From: Owenia fusiformis | Lineage: Eukaryota > Annelida > Polychaeta > Sabellida > Oweniidae | Length of the DNA stretch: 64,000 bases | Assembly (NCBI GenBank): GCA_903813345.2 | Contig: CAIIXF020000004.1 | Coordinates: 4,171,525 to 4,235,524 of the forward strand | Reading direction: 5' to 3' | Part shown: piece after piece, positions 14,301-29,300 of the stretch | Position numbering within the stretch: position 1 is the first letter of the stretch | Layout of the letters: the number at the start of each line of letters is the position of its first letter | Position numbers and translations under genes: made by a program | The notes under the pieces: model-generated | What the model was told of the DNA's origin: nothing | What the model saw: only the letters and a program-made list of their open reading frames with translations | Database searches by the model: none

Positions 14301-17300
14301 AAAGATGTCACAAAAACTGATGAAGAACTGACAAAGTTAAAAGAAGAGCTTGCCAGTTTGAATGAAACAAAGAACAAATTATCTGGTGATGTAGAGAAGG
14401 CGAGAAATGATTTGAAGGTAGAATTTGCTTTTCTATTGGTTGATACAAAGCTGTACACTCTGTCAATTATGCAAAAAAAGAAATAAATAAATAAACCAAA
14501 ACAAAATAAATAAACACTATTTCAACAAATATTTTATGCTTTCTAGTATTCAAAACTAATGGTTGTCTAATTGTTAATCAGTGTTTCATGTTACCACTGT
14601 GACATTGTTATAGTTTGCCAACTTTTTTGTGGACAGTGTTCGGTGGTTGGGGTTTGGTGTTTGGAGGCATACGCATAAACTAAATAATGTAAACATATGC
14701 ATGCATGGGCAATAATCATTTCAATATATATCTGTATGACTCAAATATTTGATTCCAGAATTCTGAAAAGAAAATTGAAGAGCAACAAAAATTGATGAAA
14801 ACCATAGAAAAAGAAAGAGATGCCGAGCGACTTCAAAAAGAACAATTTGTCGCAGATAAAGCCAAACTGAACGAAAAAGTGAAAGCTTTAGAGGGTGATA
14901 TAGACCGATTGAAAGAAGAATCAAAACAGAAAGAGATTGATTTCAAAGCTAAGCTGGATGGCTATAACCAGGACCTACAGGAAGCTAAACATGTGAGTAT
15001 TTTTCTTGGCCTTAAATCAAACTGATCACTTACCTTCAGTAAACACTTCTTTGTGGCTCCAGAGGTGTTCACTACAAGTTTTACTATACTGTAAAGTTCT
15101 CATATATATATCTTTTATTGACTCTTAGAATGTCATGGTATGACATATGAGTCAGTACAAAAATAAAAGCTTACTACACTACACTACACTACACTATTAT
15201 TATACAAATACAGTATATACAAAAACATGTTATTAACATAACATACCTGTTTGTTGTATGTCTAGGGGGCCAAACAGAGCAGCATGATGGATCTAGAGAT
15301 CGCTGACTATGAGAGAACAGTGCAGAATTTGAACAGTCAAATATCCGAGAGAGACGCTACCATAGAGGAGATGACAAAAGACACCACACATCTACAAGAC
15401 CGCGTTGAGTCCTTACAGAAAGAACTAGGTAGGGAGAATGCAGGCCCTTAGCCCCCCCCCCAGCCTTAAATCTTTTTTCAAAATCATGCAGATATTCACC
15501 AATTACATACAATCCAACCTATTCCATGACATATGCTTACTCCCCTTATTTGGAGTAATTGGCAAGTCTAAAAAACACCCCTTTATAAAAAGTGGACTGG
15601 CCCAAGTGGCCAATATCGATCCCCAACTCATTATGTATTCATATTTAATTCTTGCCACGTAGGAGTAATTGGAAAATTTTTCAAGTCAATATATATCGTA
15701 CGATCTATTCACTCAACAAATTTCTGTTACTTATAAGTCAGAATTTGTTTTTTGAATAGAGAGTATCATAGTCATAACATTAGTCTAGTATGGCAGAACA
15801 GGGCTCTATTCAGGGTGAAATTACTTCTGAATTGAACTTGAACGGTCCCTCGACCTCATCAACTTTGACCGGGAATGAAGTGATAAACGACGTCTCTTTG
15901 GCTACCACATCCGTCACAGATTATGTCCAATCCTTAGTGGAAGAGGCGGTGACTAGGAAAATGGCTACCCTTGGAAACAGGCCACCAACGAGACCTCCTT
16001 CTGACCGTAGAAGCCCGTCTTCAAGCTATTTACACAACTCGGAATACTCGCTTCCGAGAGAGCAGTCCCCCCGGAGCAGTAAGAAGGCCGTAGAGACGGG
16101 AAAACGAGGTAACGATTCGCACCGAAATGACACCAAATTTCGTGACTACAACTATTCCGCCACACACCACGTGGACGTAAGTAGGTCAACTTTTCGAAAT
16201 CGTTCAAGATCTCCCGTTTCTCAGCTTAGAAGCCCTTCTAGATTGTCTCACCACTCCTACTCTCACACTAATAGACCCTCTGATAGTTCGCCGAGTAGGA
16301 TTTCCGGGACTTCACGTCAGGGAACTCAGAATTCACGATCTATTATCAACAATTTTAGTTCCAAAATTTCACAATCTCAAAATTCAGATTCTAAACCTCG
16401 TATTTTGGATTCTGATGACAACGAGCCGTCTAAATCTAAGTCCTCTGAAGAAGAAGCGGTCTTGTTAGTTCGTTCCTTATGGGATTCAACCATATCAGCC
16501 TTAGAAATTGACCAAGTCAACAGCTCCACTAATTCTAAAGAATCTTTGACTAGGGTAGCTCTCCAGAAAGTTGATGAATCTTCAGTCACTAAAGCTTCAT
16601 TGCCTTGTCCCCCAGTGTTCCATCAGTTGGTGCAGAATATCAATAATCAGATTTCATCTGCCACTTCCGGTTTCAACACAAAGGGAAAACTCTTCAGAAT
16701 CAAATCTTCAAATTATAGATTAGCCAAGGGAGATGATTCAGTCGTACGGCCCCTCAAACTCAATAATTCACTTGGAAACTTAGTCCCAAATGATAAAACC
16801 TTCAGTGATTTCTTCAAGAATGCTGATACTAAAACTCAACTCTCCAATAAAAACTGGAAGGGTCTCGAAGAGAACTTGAGGGCTGTCCTTCAACCTTTGG
16901 TGTACTCAGAGTGGTATATAGGTTCTGTTTCAAAGTTAGTTACCCAACTCACAGCACACTTATCCAACAACACGGATCCACTAGTTACCCAGTTGTTAGA
17001 TTCCATGGGCGATTTACTCCTTAGGGGTTCGACAGCCTCTGTTACTGCTACTGAAGGTATTCTCAAGACTCTCACCAACTCAGCATTACTTCAACGTGAT
17101 CTGATTCAAGAACAAGTACCAACACGCTTCCGCGAATCTATGAGGGTACTACCAGTTGAGCATACATCTACCACTTTGTATCCAGAGTCACAACTTAAAG
17201 ATTTGGTTGACTCAGCCTCCTCAAATCTGACAAACCAAGCACTAGTTACCTTGGCCCAGTCCAGTTCTAGATCTAGTAAAGACAAAGACAGGTCCCAACG

Positions 17301-20300
17301 CCAATCCAGGCCTGACTACAGGAAGAAATCTTCTAACAAAGATTGGTCCAAATCACAAGACAAATCCAAGTCAGATTTTCGTGATTCCAAGAAGAAATAC
17401 GACAATAAAGGTGGTAAGCACTTCAACAAAGACAACAGATTCTCCAAGAAGTGACCATTCTATGATCCCAATCTTCACAATTCCTCCATATCCAGGACCT
17501 GTAGGGGGAAGATTGATGTTTTTCCTTCCGAATTGGAAGCTGTTAACGGAAGATCCGTTTATACTGAAGATGATCCAGGTAGGATACATCCCACAGATGA
17601 ATTCAACTGTGACGTTATGCACCGAACCAAACCAGTTCGAGTCTTCAACATCGAGCAAAGCAGCTCGTTTCAGCAGAGTGGTAGAGGACCTTCTGCAAAA
17701 GAATGCTGTAGAAGAAGTTCTAAACAGACATTCTCCAGGGTTTTACAGCAATCTATTCTTGGTCAAGAAGAAGAATGGAGAAGACAGACCCGTCATCAAT
17801 TTGAGAACTTTAAATCAAGTCTTAATAGTTCCCAAATTCAAAATGGAAACAGTACAGCAGTACATGACCTCCTTCCAACAAGGCGAATGGGCAGTATCCT
17901 TGGACCTTCGGGATGCTTATCTTCATATAATGATGAAAGAGAACTTCCGGAAGTATCTCCGTTTTGTCGTCAACGGGAAAATTCTGCAATTTCGAGTACT
18001 GCCTTTCGGTCTGGCAACAGCACCGATGATATTCACCAAGATCCTGGAACCCCTAGCCTCATTCTTCCACAAGCTCGGGATAAAACTCCACCGGTATTTA
18101 GACGATTGGTTAATCCGAGGAGCATCGCCACAGGAAGTCTCAGATCACCTACGGATTGTGATGACGGTGACGGAAAACCTTGGCTTCATCATCAATCACA
18201 AGAAATCGCAGTTGATTCCGTTGCAGATCTTCGACTATGTAGGTGTACGGTGGGACCTTCATCTAGGGATGTCCTATCCCCCCCAGGACAGAATAGACAA
18301 AATTCTACACCTAACAGACTGGTTCCTCACAGAAAGTCGAGCAACAGCCAAGCAGTGGATGTCTCTTCTGGGATTACTGGCATCAGCAGAGAAACAAGTC
18401 CCACTGGGGAGATTACACATGAGGTTCCTCCAACAATGCCTGTCTCAGAATTGGTCTCAACTCAGAGATCCATTGGACAAGATGATAACAGTAGATCGTA
18501 CTGCAAGATTGGACCTGTTGTGGTGGAATCAAGGCCAGCATCTGGAGAAAGGGATGACTTTAGCTCCTTTTTCACCAGAAGTGACAATATTCACAGATGC
18601 TTCAACAGCGATGTGGGGAGCTCACATGGATCTGAACATATCGAAAGAGTGCTGTGGAAACTGGTCCCAATCAGAATCCAACAACCACATAAACTGGCTG
18701 GAACTAAAAGCCATACAGAAAGCCCTTCAACACTTTCAGACTCACCTCCAAGGAAAGATGGTGTTAATTTGTGCAGACAACACAACTGCGACAACCTACC
18801 TCAACAAACAAGGGGGAACACAGTCAGCAAAACTGACAGAGTTATCTCGACAGATATGGTTATGGGCCGATTTACATCAAGTCCGTCTTCGCGCAAGACA
18901 TGTGCCAGGTCGACTGAATCGAAGAGCAGATCTGTTGAGCCGGGGAAATCAGATAGTTGCGACAGAATGGTCCTTACATCCAGCAGTTGTCAAACAGATG
19001 TTCAAGATATGGGGAACTCCAAATCTAGACATGATGGCGACATGCTACAACAACCAACTACCAGTGTATGTCTCACCAATACAAGATCAAGCAGCTTGGG
19101 CAACAGACGCTCTATCCCTAAGCTGGCAAAATCTTCATCTGTACATCTATCCCCCCACGCCAGTGATAGGATTAGTTCTACAAAAGATAAAGGATCACGA
19201 CTGTTTAACTCTAGCAATCCTTCCAAAATGGCAGAATCAGCCGTGGTTCCCAGAACTATTGGATCTTCTAGTGGACTATCCAAGGGAAATCCCCCCATTG
19301 GAGAAACTTCTCAAAATGCCAAGAAGTCAGATCTTCCATCAAAATCCAGAACTTTTCCATCTTCACGCTTGCAAACTCTCACGAAATCTCTCACTCAGAA
19401 GGGTTTTTCAACACAAGTGTCAAAAAGAATCGCATCAGATGCTAGAAGACCTTCCACCAACAGAGTCTATGATGCCAAATGGAAGAAGTTCTCTATTTGG
19501 TGTTCTGAGAGGAATCTGGATCCCTGCACAGTCTCTGTTCCAGAAATAGCTGACTTCTTACTTTATCTTCATTCAGTAAAGAAGTTAACAGTGAGTACCA
19601 TTGAAGGTTATAGAACTGTCATCAATCAAGTCCTTCAACATTCAAGTGGCACATCACTCTCGTCGACTCAAGAAATCTCTGATCTGATCCATTCTTTCAA
19701 ATTAGAAGATGCTCAGCCTAAAGATCTGATGCCTAAGTGGGACCTAGTGTTTGTACTACACGAGTTAACCAAACCTCCCTTCGAACCAATGTCGACAGCT
19801 GATCTCAAACACGTATCGTGGAAGACACTTTTCCTTCTACTGTTAGCTTCAGGGAAAAGACGTTCTGACATCCATGCCATAGACATTAGGCGTATACAAT
19901 GGACTAGAAACAACTTGGAAGCGGTACTTTTCCCTTTTGTTGGTTTCCTGCCGAAATCATTGAATTGCGCAGAAGGACAGTCCAGATTCCAACCAATCAC
20001 TATCAAGGCTCTAGCTAATTTCGTTGGAAATGAAACGCCAGATAAATTCTTATGTCCTGTGAGGGCCCTAAGATATTATCTTCAAGCCACAGTTCCTATC
20101 AGAGGAGTCAGGAATAGACTTTTCATCCCCTTCAAGAAAGGATGCAGTTCTGATGTACACCCTAACACTCTCTCTAGTTGGGTGAAACAACTGTTGAACT
20201 ATGTCTACAAGAATGCCTCAGAAGAAAGCAAGTTACAAGGGAAGATACGACCACACGAGACAAGAGCCATATCTTCCTCACTAGCTCTACAAGCCAATGC

Positions 20301-23300
20301 CTCATTAACAGCACTCTTCAAGACCTGTTCATGGGCATCCCACAACACCTTCACAAGTTACTACCTCAGAGATGTGACAGTAATGGAGAAAGGCATGCAC
20401 AAGCTGGGCCCGGTGGTACTAGCTGGCACTCTCTGCAACTTTTAGACGTAAGTGTTCTTCACTCACTATATATCTGCAGATGGATTCACGTGGGAAGCTT
20501 GGCCTCGACTGTTTTGCAGAAGGGTTCAACTCAACTAGCTTGTGACCTGGACCCTTGAAGAACTGCAACGGTTACCTCGTTTGGTTTAAACGGCCCTTTC
20601 TTGGTTAACCAGTCTCTATTCATAGGAGTTGGTCATTACCCTTAAATGGCTAAGACTGCTCACTCTGATAGGACATAACAGTCTCCAGTTGGACATGTAA
20701 CAGCCTCCGTCTTGGATCCAACTAGCAGATGGGGGTAATGGTACATGTACTATTCTTTGGGTGACATCTCATTAGGATGGTAATATAGTTCTTTTGTACT
20801 TTTAGTAACGAGGTCCCCACCTCCTTAACTTTTTATTCAGCATATGTCATGGAATAGGTTGGATTGTATGTAATTGAGAAATTTTACCAGTAAATTTTCT
20901 ATTAATTACAATACAAACCTATTCCATGACCAGAGGCCCACCCAGCCTCCCCGCCTTTGGGAAAATGGAGGTTATTTATTATTTTGTTAGCGTATTAAAT
21001 ATGAATACATAATGAGTTGGGGATCGATATTGGCCACTTGGGCCAGTCCACTTTTTATAAAGGGGTGTTTTTTAGACTTGCCAATTACTCCAAATAAGGG
21101 GAGTAAGCATATGTCATGGAATAGGTTTGTATTGTAATTAATAGAAAATTTACTGGTAAAATTTCTCATTTTGAGCACTCTTTAAAAGTGGTCAACTAGA
21201 CACTCATATTGTATATTGTCAAAACTGTGTGTCAGGTCTCTTTAGAATTTAAATGAAATGTCAGATTTTCTTCAATTTTGTTGTTTTTAATTTGAACACC
21301 AATATCTTAATATATTGCTTGTCCCACTTCTATTTTCTTTATGAATTTGTATTCTTAAACATGAGCCTCTTATATATCCATAGATACTGTTGATTCCCAA
21401 AGAGTTCAGGCGGAAGATAGGGGCAACAAACTAAAACAACTCCTTGTTAAAAGCAAGAAAGATCTTGCTGAGGCTAGAAAAACTGAGAGTGAACAAAGGA
21501 CGTCTGATGCTCAACTACGTGGCCAATTAGAAGCCATGCAAATGCAAGGAGAGGAGCTAAAGGTCAGTCTGAATGTTGGTGTCTCACGCTTTTGAAGGTC
21601 AGTCTGAATGTTGGTGTCCCACACATTTTTTTTTTGTTCTTTACAATGTAGAATGTGATCACCATAATTCAAGCTAGATATACTTTCATGCAAATTTCAA
21701 TAACTGGGACATTATTCTGACATGGGCTAAACATGACTTTAACATGTTTTGAGAAAAATTGGATCCTTTGGATTTTAGGACATATTGTTGTTCAAGTGCA
21801 AGAGTTCAAGGTTGTATCCTTATATTGATTTTATTTCTCCAGGTACATATAGCTGAACTAACTGCTGAAAACCAGAAACATTCCGACAAAATCCGAACAT
21901 TGACCAACTCTCATGAGAGAACCGTACGTGCGTTAGAAAATAAGGTCCAATCCTTACAAGGTGACTTGGAGATATCTAAGAGCGAACTAGTTGCTACTAA
22001 TGCTGAATTTGACTCATATAAGGTGAGTGGAGAGACTCTGGGGATGGACGGGGGGGGGGGGGGGGGGGGGTGAAATAAATGAAGTTCTAATATGGGAAGC
22101 ATAGGGGATAGAAAACAGTCTATGAAATGAGAAAAAAATTATTATTTATCTTTCTAGGGTCTAAATACATTCTTCAATCATTTGTATGTCTTAATTATCA
22201 TAACACACCCTAGAAATCACTGCCGCCCTTTTCAAAACCTATAAATATTGTGATCTGAATAAGGATTAAATATTAACTAATTGATCAAATCAAGCAGTTA
22301 AAATGTAGGATTTAGCACATTGATTGTAAAAACCAAGGGAGATCACTTCAGAATATATTCCATAATTTTTTTTATTTTGTCGTCTCTCAGGTTCGTGTTC
22401 ACAGTGTGCTTAAGCAACAGAAGACTAAATCTCCATCTGACTTTGATCCAGAGGCGGAAAAGCTGGAACGAGTGAGACTTGAAAAGTCAGCTGAACAACT
22501 GAGGTTAAAACTTCATGAAACAAGGTGACAACACTTTCCAAGGATAATTTTAATTAACTGATCTAGAACAGGATTATAGCACTAAGGTTGAAAACATTGA
22601 TGCCAAACTTGCCAGACTGACAATATGTTCATTGCAACTAAAAAGTGATTGCCTCTGGGCATCTAGCAACTTGATATGATAGTGTATATTATACTGGTGT
22701 AAAGATTATGAAATAAATTGAATTGAATTGAAAAAAGGCAACCATGAATTGCTCGATGCTCATGTGGGACTTGAGAGATCAATAAGTTATTTAAACAATT
22801 AAGACTGAGGATCACTAAAAGCATCTTTCATTTTGTGTAAAGATATTTTTTCAATATAACGATGCCCTAAAATAGAGATACAATTATTTCAACACACAGA
22901 AAAAATAAGTGATTGAGAGTATGCTTAATAAGTAGAAAATAAAATCTTGAATTTTATCGTTGTTTTCATTTTAGTGATAACCTAACTGCATCGCTGGCAG
23001 AATATGAAGCTCTACAGGAAGAACATGATAATCTCATGACACGCCACAACAAACTTTTACAAGATAAAGAATCAAGAGAAAACTCATGGAAAAACAAGTA
23101 AGCAATCTTCAGGAAAATTTGTATAAGTGGAATGCTTTTGAAACGTCAAAATAATGCTTCATTTGGAAAAGAGGTTCATCAGAGGTTCATCAGCCTTTTT
23201 AAAAAAATCCAGGGGGTTCACTTTTGACAATTTTGGTCCAAAAATGGCCAAAATCACTTAAAAAGTGCTCGGAATGGTGAACTGCATAATTTTTGAATGA

Positions 23301-26300
23301 ATTTTTGGCCAGGAATTTTTGCTCAGATTGTTTTATAAAAAAAATTGAAATTGTTTTACTATCAGATGTGTTCCACTTTATGTGTTCTCCTGTATACTAC
23401 TGATAAAATGTTACGGATAAATCTATCCTTTGTACAAACTCAATTTTGTAATGAAGTTTTTATTAGTTTGGTGAGGCACAAAAGTGATTTTCCATACCTT
23501 ATATCAATCCAGGTACATGCAGAATGAATGATTATTAAATATTTAATAAGAATTGAATACATGCACAAGTAATGTAGAAAAACATATTTGAAATAACCTT
23601 TTTGTCTTCCAAGTTCGCCTGTGGATACTAAGGATACCAAAAACTGTCCTTGAAAATAAGATTCAATTTTTGAAGTATTGAATTCATTTTCAGATATGAC
23701 CAGTTGAACCAAGACTACAGTACAAGTAATACAGAACACACAGAAACTGTAAGACAATTATCACAACAGAATGAACAACTCACCAGCACATTTAAGGTAA
23801 GTCATGGCCAATGAGAAATATAACAGAACACATAGAAACTGTAAGACAATTATCACAACAGAATGAACAACTCACCAGCACATTTAAGGTAGGTCATGCC
23901 CAATGAGTAATATAACAGAACACACAGAAACTGTTAGACAATTATCACAACAGAATGAACAACTCACCAGCACATTCAAGGTAGGTCATGCCCAATGAGT
24001 AATATAACAGAACACATAGAAACTGTAAGACAATTATCACAACAGAATGAACAACTCACCAGCACATTCAAGGTAAGTCATGCCCAATGAGTAATATAAC
24101 AGAACACATAGAAACTGTTAGACAATTATCACAACAGAATGAACAACTCACCAGCACATTCAAGGTAAGTCATGGCCAATGAGTAATATAACAGAACACA
24201 CAGAAACTGTGAGACAATTATCACAACAGAATGAACAACTCACCAGCACATTCAAGATAGGTCATGCCCAATGAGTAATATAACAGAACACATAGAAACT
24301 GTAAGACAGTTATCACAACAGAATGAACAACTCACCAGCACATTTAAGGTAGGTCATGGCCAATGAGTAATATAACAGAACACATAGAAACTGTAAGACA
24401 ATTATCACAACAGAATGAACAACTCACCAGCACATTTAAGGTAAGTCATGGCCAATGAGAAATATAACAGAACACATAGAAACTGTAAGACAATTATCAC
24501 AACAGAATGAACAACTCACCAGCACATTTAAGGTAGGTCATGCCCAATGAGTAATATAACAGAACACACAGAAACTGTTAGACAATTATCACAACAGAAT
24601 GAACAACTCACCAGCACATTCAAGGTAGGTCATGCCCAATGAGTAATATAACAGAACACATAGAAACTGTAAGACAATTATCACAACAGAATGAACAACT
24701 CACCAGCACATTCAAGGTAAGTCATGCCCAATGAGTAATATAACAGAACACATAGAAACTGTTAGACAATTATCACAACAGAATGAACAACTCACCAGCA
24801 CATTCAAGGTAAGTCATGGCCAATGAGTAATATAACAGAACACACAGAAACTGTGAGACAATTATCACAACAGAATGAACAACTCACCAGCACATTCAAG
24901 ATAGGTCATGCCCAATGAGTAATATAACAGAACACATAGAAACTGTAAGACAGTTATCACAACAGAATGAACAACTCACCAGCACATTTAAGGTAGGTCA
25001 TGGCCAATGAGTAATATAACAGAACACATAGAAACTGTAAGACAATTATCACAACAGAATGAACAACTCACCAGCACATTCAAGGTAAGTCATGCCCAAT
25101 GAGTAATATAACAGAACACATAGAAACTGTTAGACAGTTATCACAACAGAATGAACAACTCACCAGCACATTCAAGGTAGGTCATGGCCAATGAGTAATA
25201 TAACAGAACACACAGAAACTGTAAGACAATTATCACAACAGAATGAACAACTCACCAGCACATTCAAGGTAGGTCATGCCCAATGAGTAATATAACAGAA
25301 CACATAGAAACTGTAAGACAGTTATCACAACAGAATGAACAACTCACCAGCACATTCAAGGTAGGTCATGGCCAATGAGTAATATAACAGAACACATAGA
25401 AACTGTAAGACAATTATCACAACAGAATGAACAACTCACCAGCACATTCAAGGTAGGTCATGCCCAATGAGTAATATAACAGAACACATAGAAACTGTAA
25501 GACAATTATCACAACAGAATGAACAACTCACCAGCTCATTCAAGGTAAGTCATGCCCAATGAGTAATATTACAGAACACATAGAAACTGTAAGACAATTA
25601 TCACAACAGAATGAACAACTCACCAGCACATTCAAGGTAAGTCATGCCCAATGAGTAATATTACAGAACACATAGAAACTGTAAGACAATTATCACAACA
25701 GAATGAACAACTCACCAGCTCATTCAAGGTAAGTCATGCCCAATGAGTAATATAACAGAACACACAGAAACTGTGAGACAATTATCACAACAGAATGAAC
25801 AACTCACCAGCACATTCAAGGTAGGTCATGGCCAATGAGTAATATAACAGAACACATAGAAACTGTAAGACAATTATCACAACAGAATGAACAACTCACC
25901 AGCACATTCAAGATAGGTCATGGCCAATGAGTAATATAACAGAACACATAGAAACTGTAAGACAATTATCACAACAGAATGAACAACTCACCAGCACATT
26001 TAAGGTAAGCTATGGCCAATGAGTAATATAACAGAACACATAGAAACTGTGAGACAGTTATCACAACAGAATGAACAACTCACCAGCACATTCAAGGTAA
26101 GTCATGGCCAATAAGTAATATAACAGAACACATAGAAACTGTGAGACAATTATCACAACAGAATGAACAACTCACCAGCACATTCAAGGTAGGTCATGGC
26201 CAATGAGTAATGTAACAGAACACATAGAAACTGTAAGACAATTATCACAACAGAATGAACAACTCACCAGCACATTCAAGGTAGGTCATGCCCAATGAGT

Positions 26301-29300
26301 AATATAACAGAACACATACAAACTGTAAGACAGTTATCACAACAGAATGAACAACTCACCAGCACATTCAAGGTAAGTCATGGCCAATGAGTAATATAAC
26401 AGAACACACAGAAACTGTAAGACAGTTATCACAACAGAATGAACAACTCACCAGCACATTCAAGGTAAGTCATGGCCAATGAGTAATATAACAGAACACA
26501 TAGAAACTGTTAGACAGTTATCACAACAGAATGAACAACTCACCAGCACATTCAAAGTAGGACATGGCCAATGAGTAATATAACAGAACACATAGAAACT
26601 GTAAGACAATTATCACAACAGAATGAACAACTCACCAGCACATTCAAAGTAGGACATGGCCAATGAGTAATATAACAGAACACACAGAAACTGTAAGACA
26701 ATTATCACAACAGAATGAACAACTCACCAGCACATTCAAGGTAGGTCATGCCCAATGAGTAATATAACAGAACACATAGAAACTGTAAGACAATTATCAC
26801 AACAGAATGAACAACTCACCAGCACATTCAAGGTAAGTCATGGCCAATGAGTAATATAACAGAACACACAGAAACTGTGAGACAATTATCACAACAGAAT
26901 GAACAACTCACCAGCACATTCAAGATAGGTCATGCCCAATGAGTAATATAACAGAACACATAGAAACTGTAAGACAGTTATCACAACAGAATGAACAACT
27001 CACCAGCACATTTAAGGTAGGTCATGGCCAATGAGTAATATAACAGAACACATAGAAACTGTAAGACAATTATCACAACAGAATGAACAACTCACCAGCA
27101 CATTCAAGGTAAGTCATGCCCAATGAGTAATATAACAGAACACATAGAAACTGTAAGACAATTATCACAACAGAATGAACAACTCACCAGCACATTCAAG
27201 GTAGGTCATGCCCAATGAGTAATATAACAGAACACATAGAAACTGTAAGACAATTATCACAACAGAATGAACAACTCACCAGCACATTCAAGGTAAGTCA
27301 TGCCCAATGAGTAATATAACAGAACACATAGAAACTGTAAGACAATTATCACAACAGAATGAACAACTCACCAGCACATTCAAGGTAGGTCATGCCCAAT
27401 GAGTAATATAACAGAACACACAGAAACTGTAAGACAATTATCACAACAGAATGAACAACTCACCAGCACATTCAAGGTAGGTCATGCACAATGAGTAATA
27501 TAACAGAACACATAGAAACTGTAAGACAATTATCACAACAGAATGAACAACTCACCAGCACATTCAAGGTAAGTCATGGCCAATGAGTAATATAACAGAA
27601 CACACAGAAACTGTGAGACAATTATCACAACAGAATGAACAACTCACCAGCACATTCAAGATAGGTCATGCCCAATGAGTAATATAACAGAACACATAGA
27701 AACTGTAAGACAGTTATCACAACAGAATGAACAACTCACCAGCACATTTAAGGTAGGTCATGGCCAATGAGTAATATAACAGAACACATAGAAACTGTAA
27801 GACAATTATCACAACAGAATGAACAACTCACCAGCACATTCAAGGTAAGTCATGCCCAATGAGTAATATAACAGAACACACAGAAACTGTAAGACAGTTA
27901 TCACAACAGAATGAACAACTCACCAGCACATTCAAAGTAGGACATGGCCAATGAGTAATATAACAGAACACATAGAAACTGTTAGACAGTTATCACAACA
28001 GAATGAACAACTCACCAGCACATTCAAGGTAGGTCATGGCCAATGAGTAATGTAACAGAACACATAGAAACTGTAAGACAATTATCACAACAGAATGAAC
28101 AACTCACCAGCACATTCAAGGTAGGTCATGGCCAATGAGTAATATAACAGAACACATAGAAACTGTAAGACAATTATCACAACAGAATGAACAACTCACC
28201 AGCACATTCAAAGTAGGACATGGCCAATGAGTAATATAACAGAACACATAGAAACTGTAAGACAATTATCACAACAGAATGAACAACTCACCAGCACATT
28301 TAAGGTAGGTCATGGCCAATGAGTAATATAACAGAACACATAGAAACTGTAAGACAATTATCACAACAGAATGAACAACTCACCAGCACATTCAAAGTAG
28401 GACATGGCCAATGAGTAATATAACAGAACACATAGAAACTGTTAGACAGTTATCACAACAGAATGAACAACTCACCAGCACATTCAAGGTAGGTCATGGC
28501 CAATGAGTAATATAACAGAACACATAGAAACTGTAAGACAATTATCACAACAGAATGAACAACTCACCAGCACATTCAAGGTAGGTCATGGCCAATGAGT
28601 AATATAACAGAACACATAGAAACTGTGAGACAGTTATCACAACAGAATGAACAACTCACCAGCACATTCAAGGTAGGTCATGGCCAATGAGTAATATAAC
28701 AGAACACATAGAAACTGTGAGACAGTTATCACAACAGAATGAACAACTCACCAGCACATTCAAGGTAGGTCATGCCCAATGAGTAATATAACAGAACACA
28801 TAGAAACTGTTAGACAATTATCACAACAGAATGAACAACTCACCAGCACATTCAAGGTAGGTCATGGCCAATGAGTAATATAACAGAACACATAGAAACT
28901 GTAAGACAGTTATCACAACAGAATGAACAACTCACCAGCACATTCAAGGTAGGTCATGCCCAATGAGTAATATAACAGAACACATAGAAACTGTAAGACA
29001 GTTATCACAACAGAATGAACAACTCACCAGCACATTTAAGGTAGGTCATGGCCAATGAGTAATATAACAGAACACACAGAAACTGTGAGACAGTTATCAC
29101 AACAGAATGAACAACTCACCAGTACATTTAAGGTAAGTTATGCCCAATGAGTAATATAACAGAACACATAGAAACTGTAAGACAATTATCACAACAGAAT
29201 GAACAACTCACCAGCACATTTAAGGTAAGTCATGCCCAATGAGTAATATAACAGAACACATAGAAACTGTAAGACAATTATCACAACAGAATGAACAACT

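Larger units (their letters stand above)
15501..21167 (+). mobile_element. DIRS-type tyrosine-recombinase retrotransposon, copy 1
   Basis: About 5.67 kb in sense orientation in a GCC2 intron. It has a gag-like ORF, an RT/RNase H ORF, and an overlapping ORF ending in a tyrosine recombinase. The termini are inverted (15501-15649 and 20994-21167). An internal region (20840-20930) is the reverse complement of the left end joined to the reverse complement of the right end, which is the hallmark of DIRS replication through a circle. All frames are intact. No target duplication is seen (left flank ...TATTCACC, right flank ATTTTGAG...), as expected for recombinase integration. The boundaries follow from the junction inside the internal region and may be off by a few bases. 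Confidence 0.93.

Noticed and set aside
15501-21167. LTR retrotransposon (Gypsy-like) interpretation
   Set aside because: There are no direct terminal repeats and no DDE integrase; inverted ends, an internal complementary region and a tyrosine recombinase indicate DIRS.
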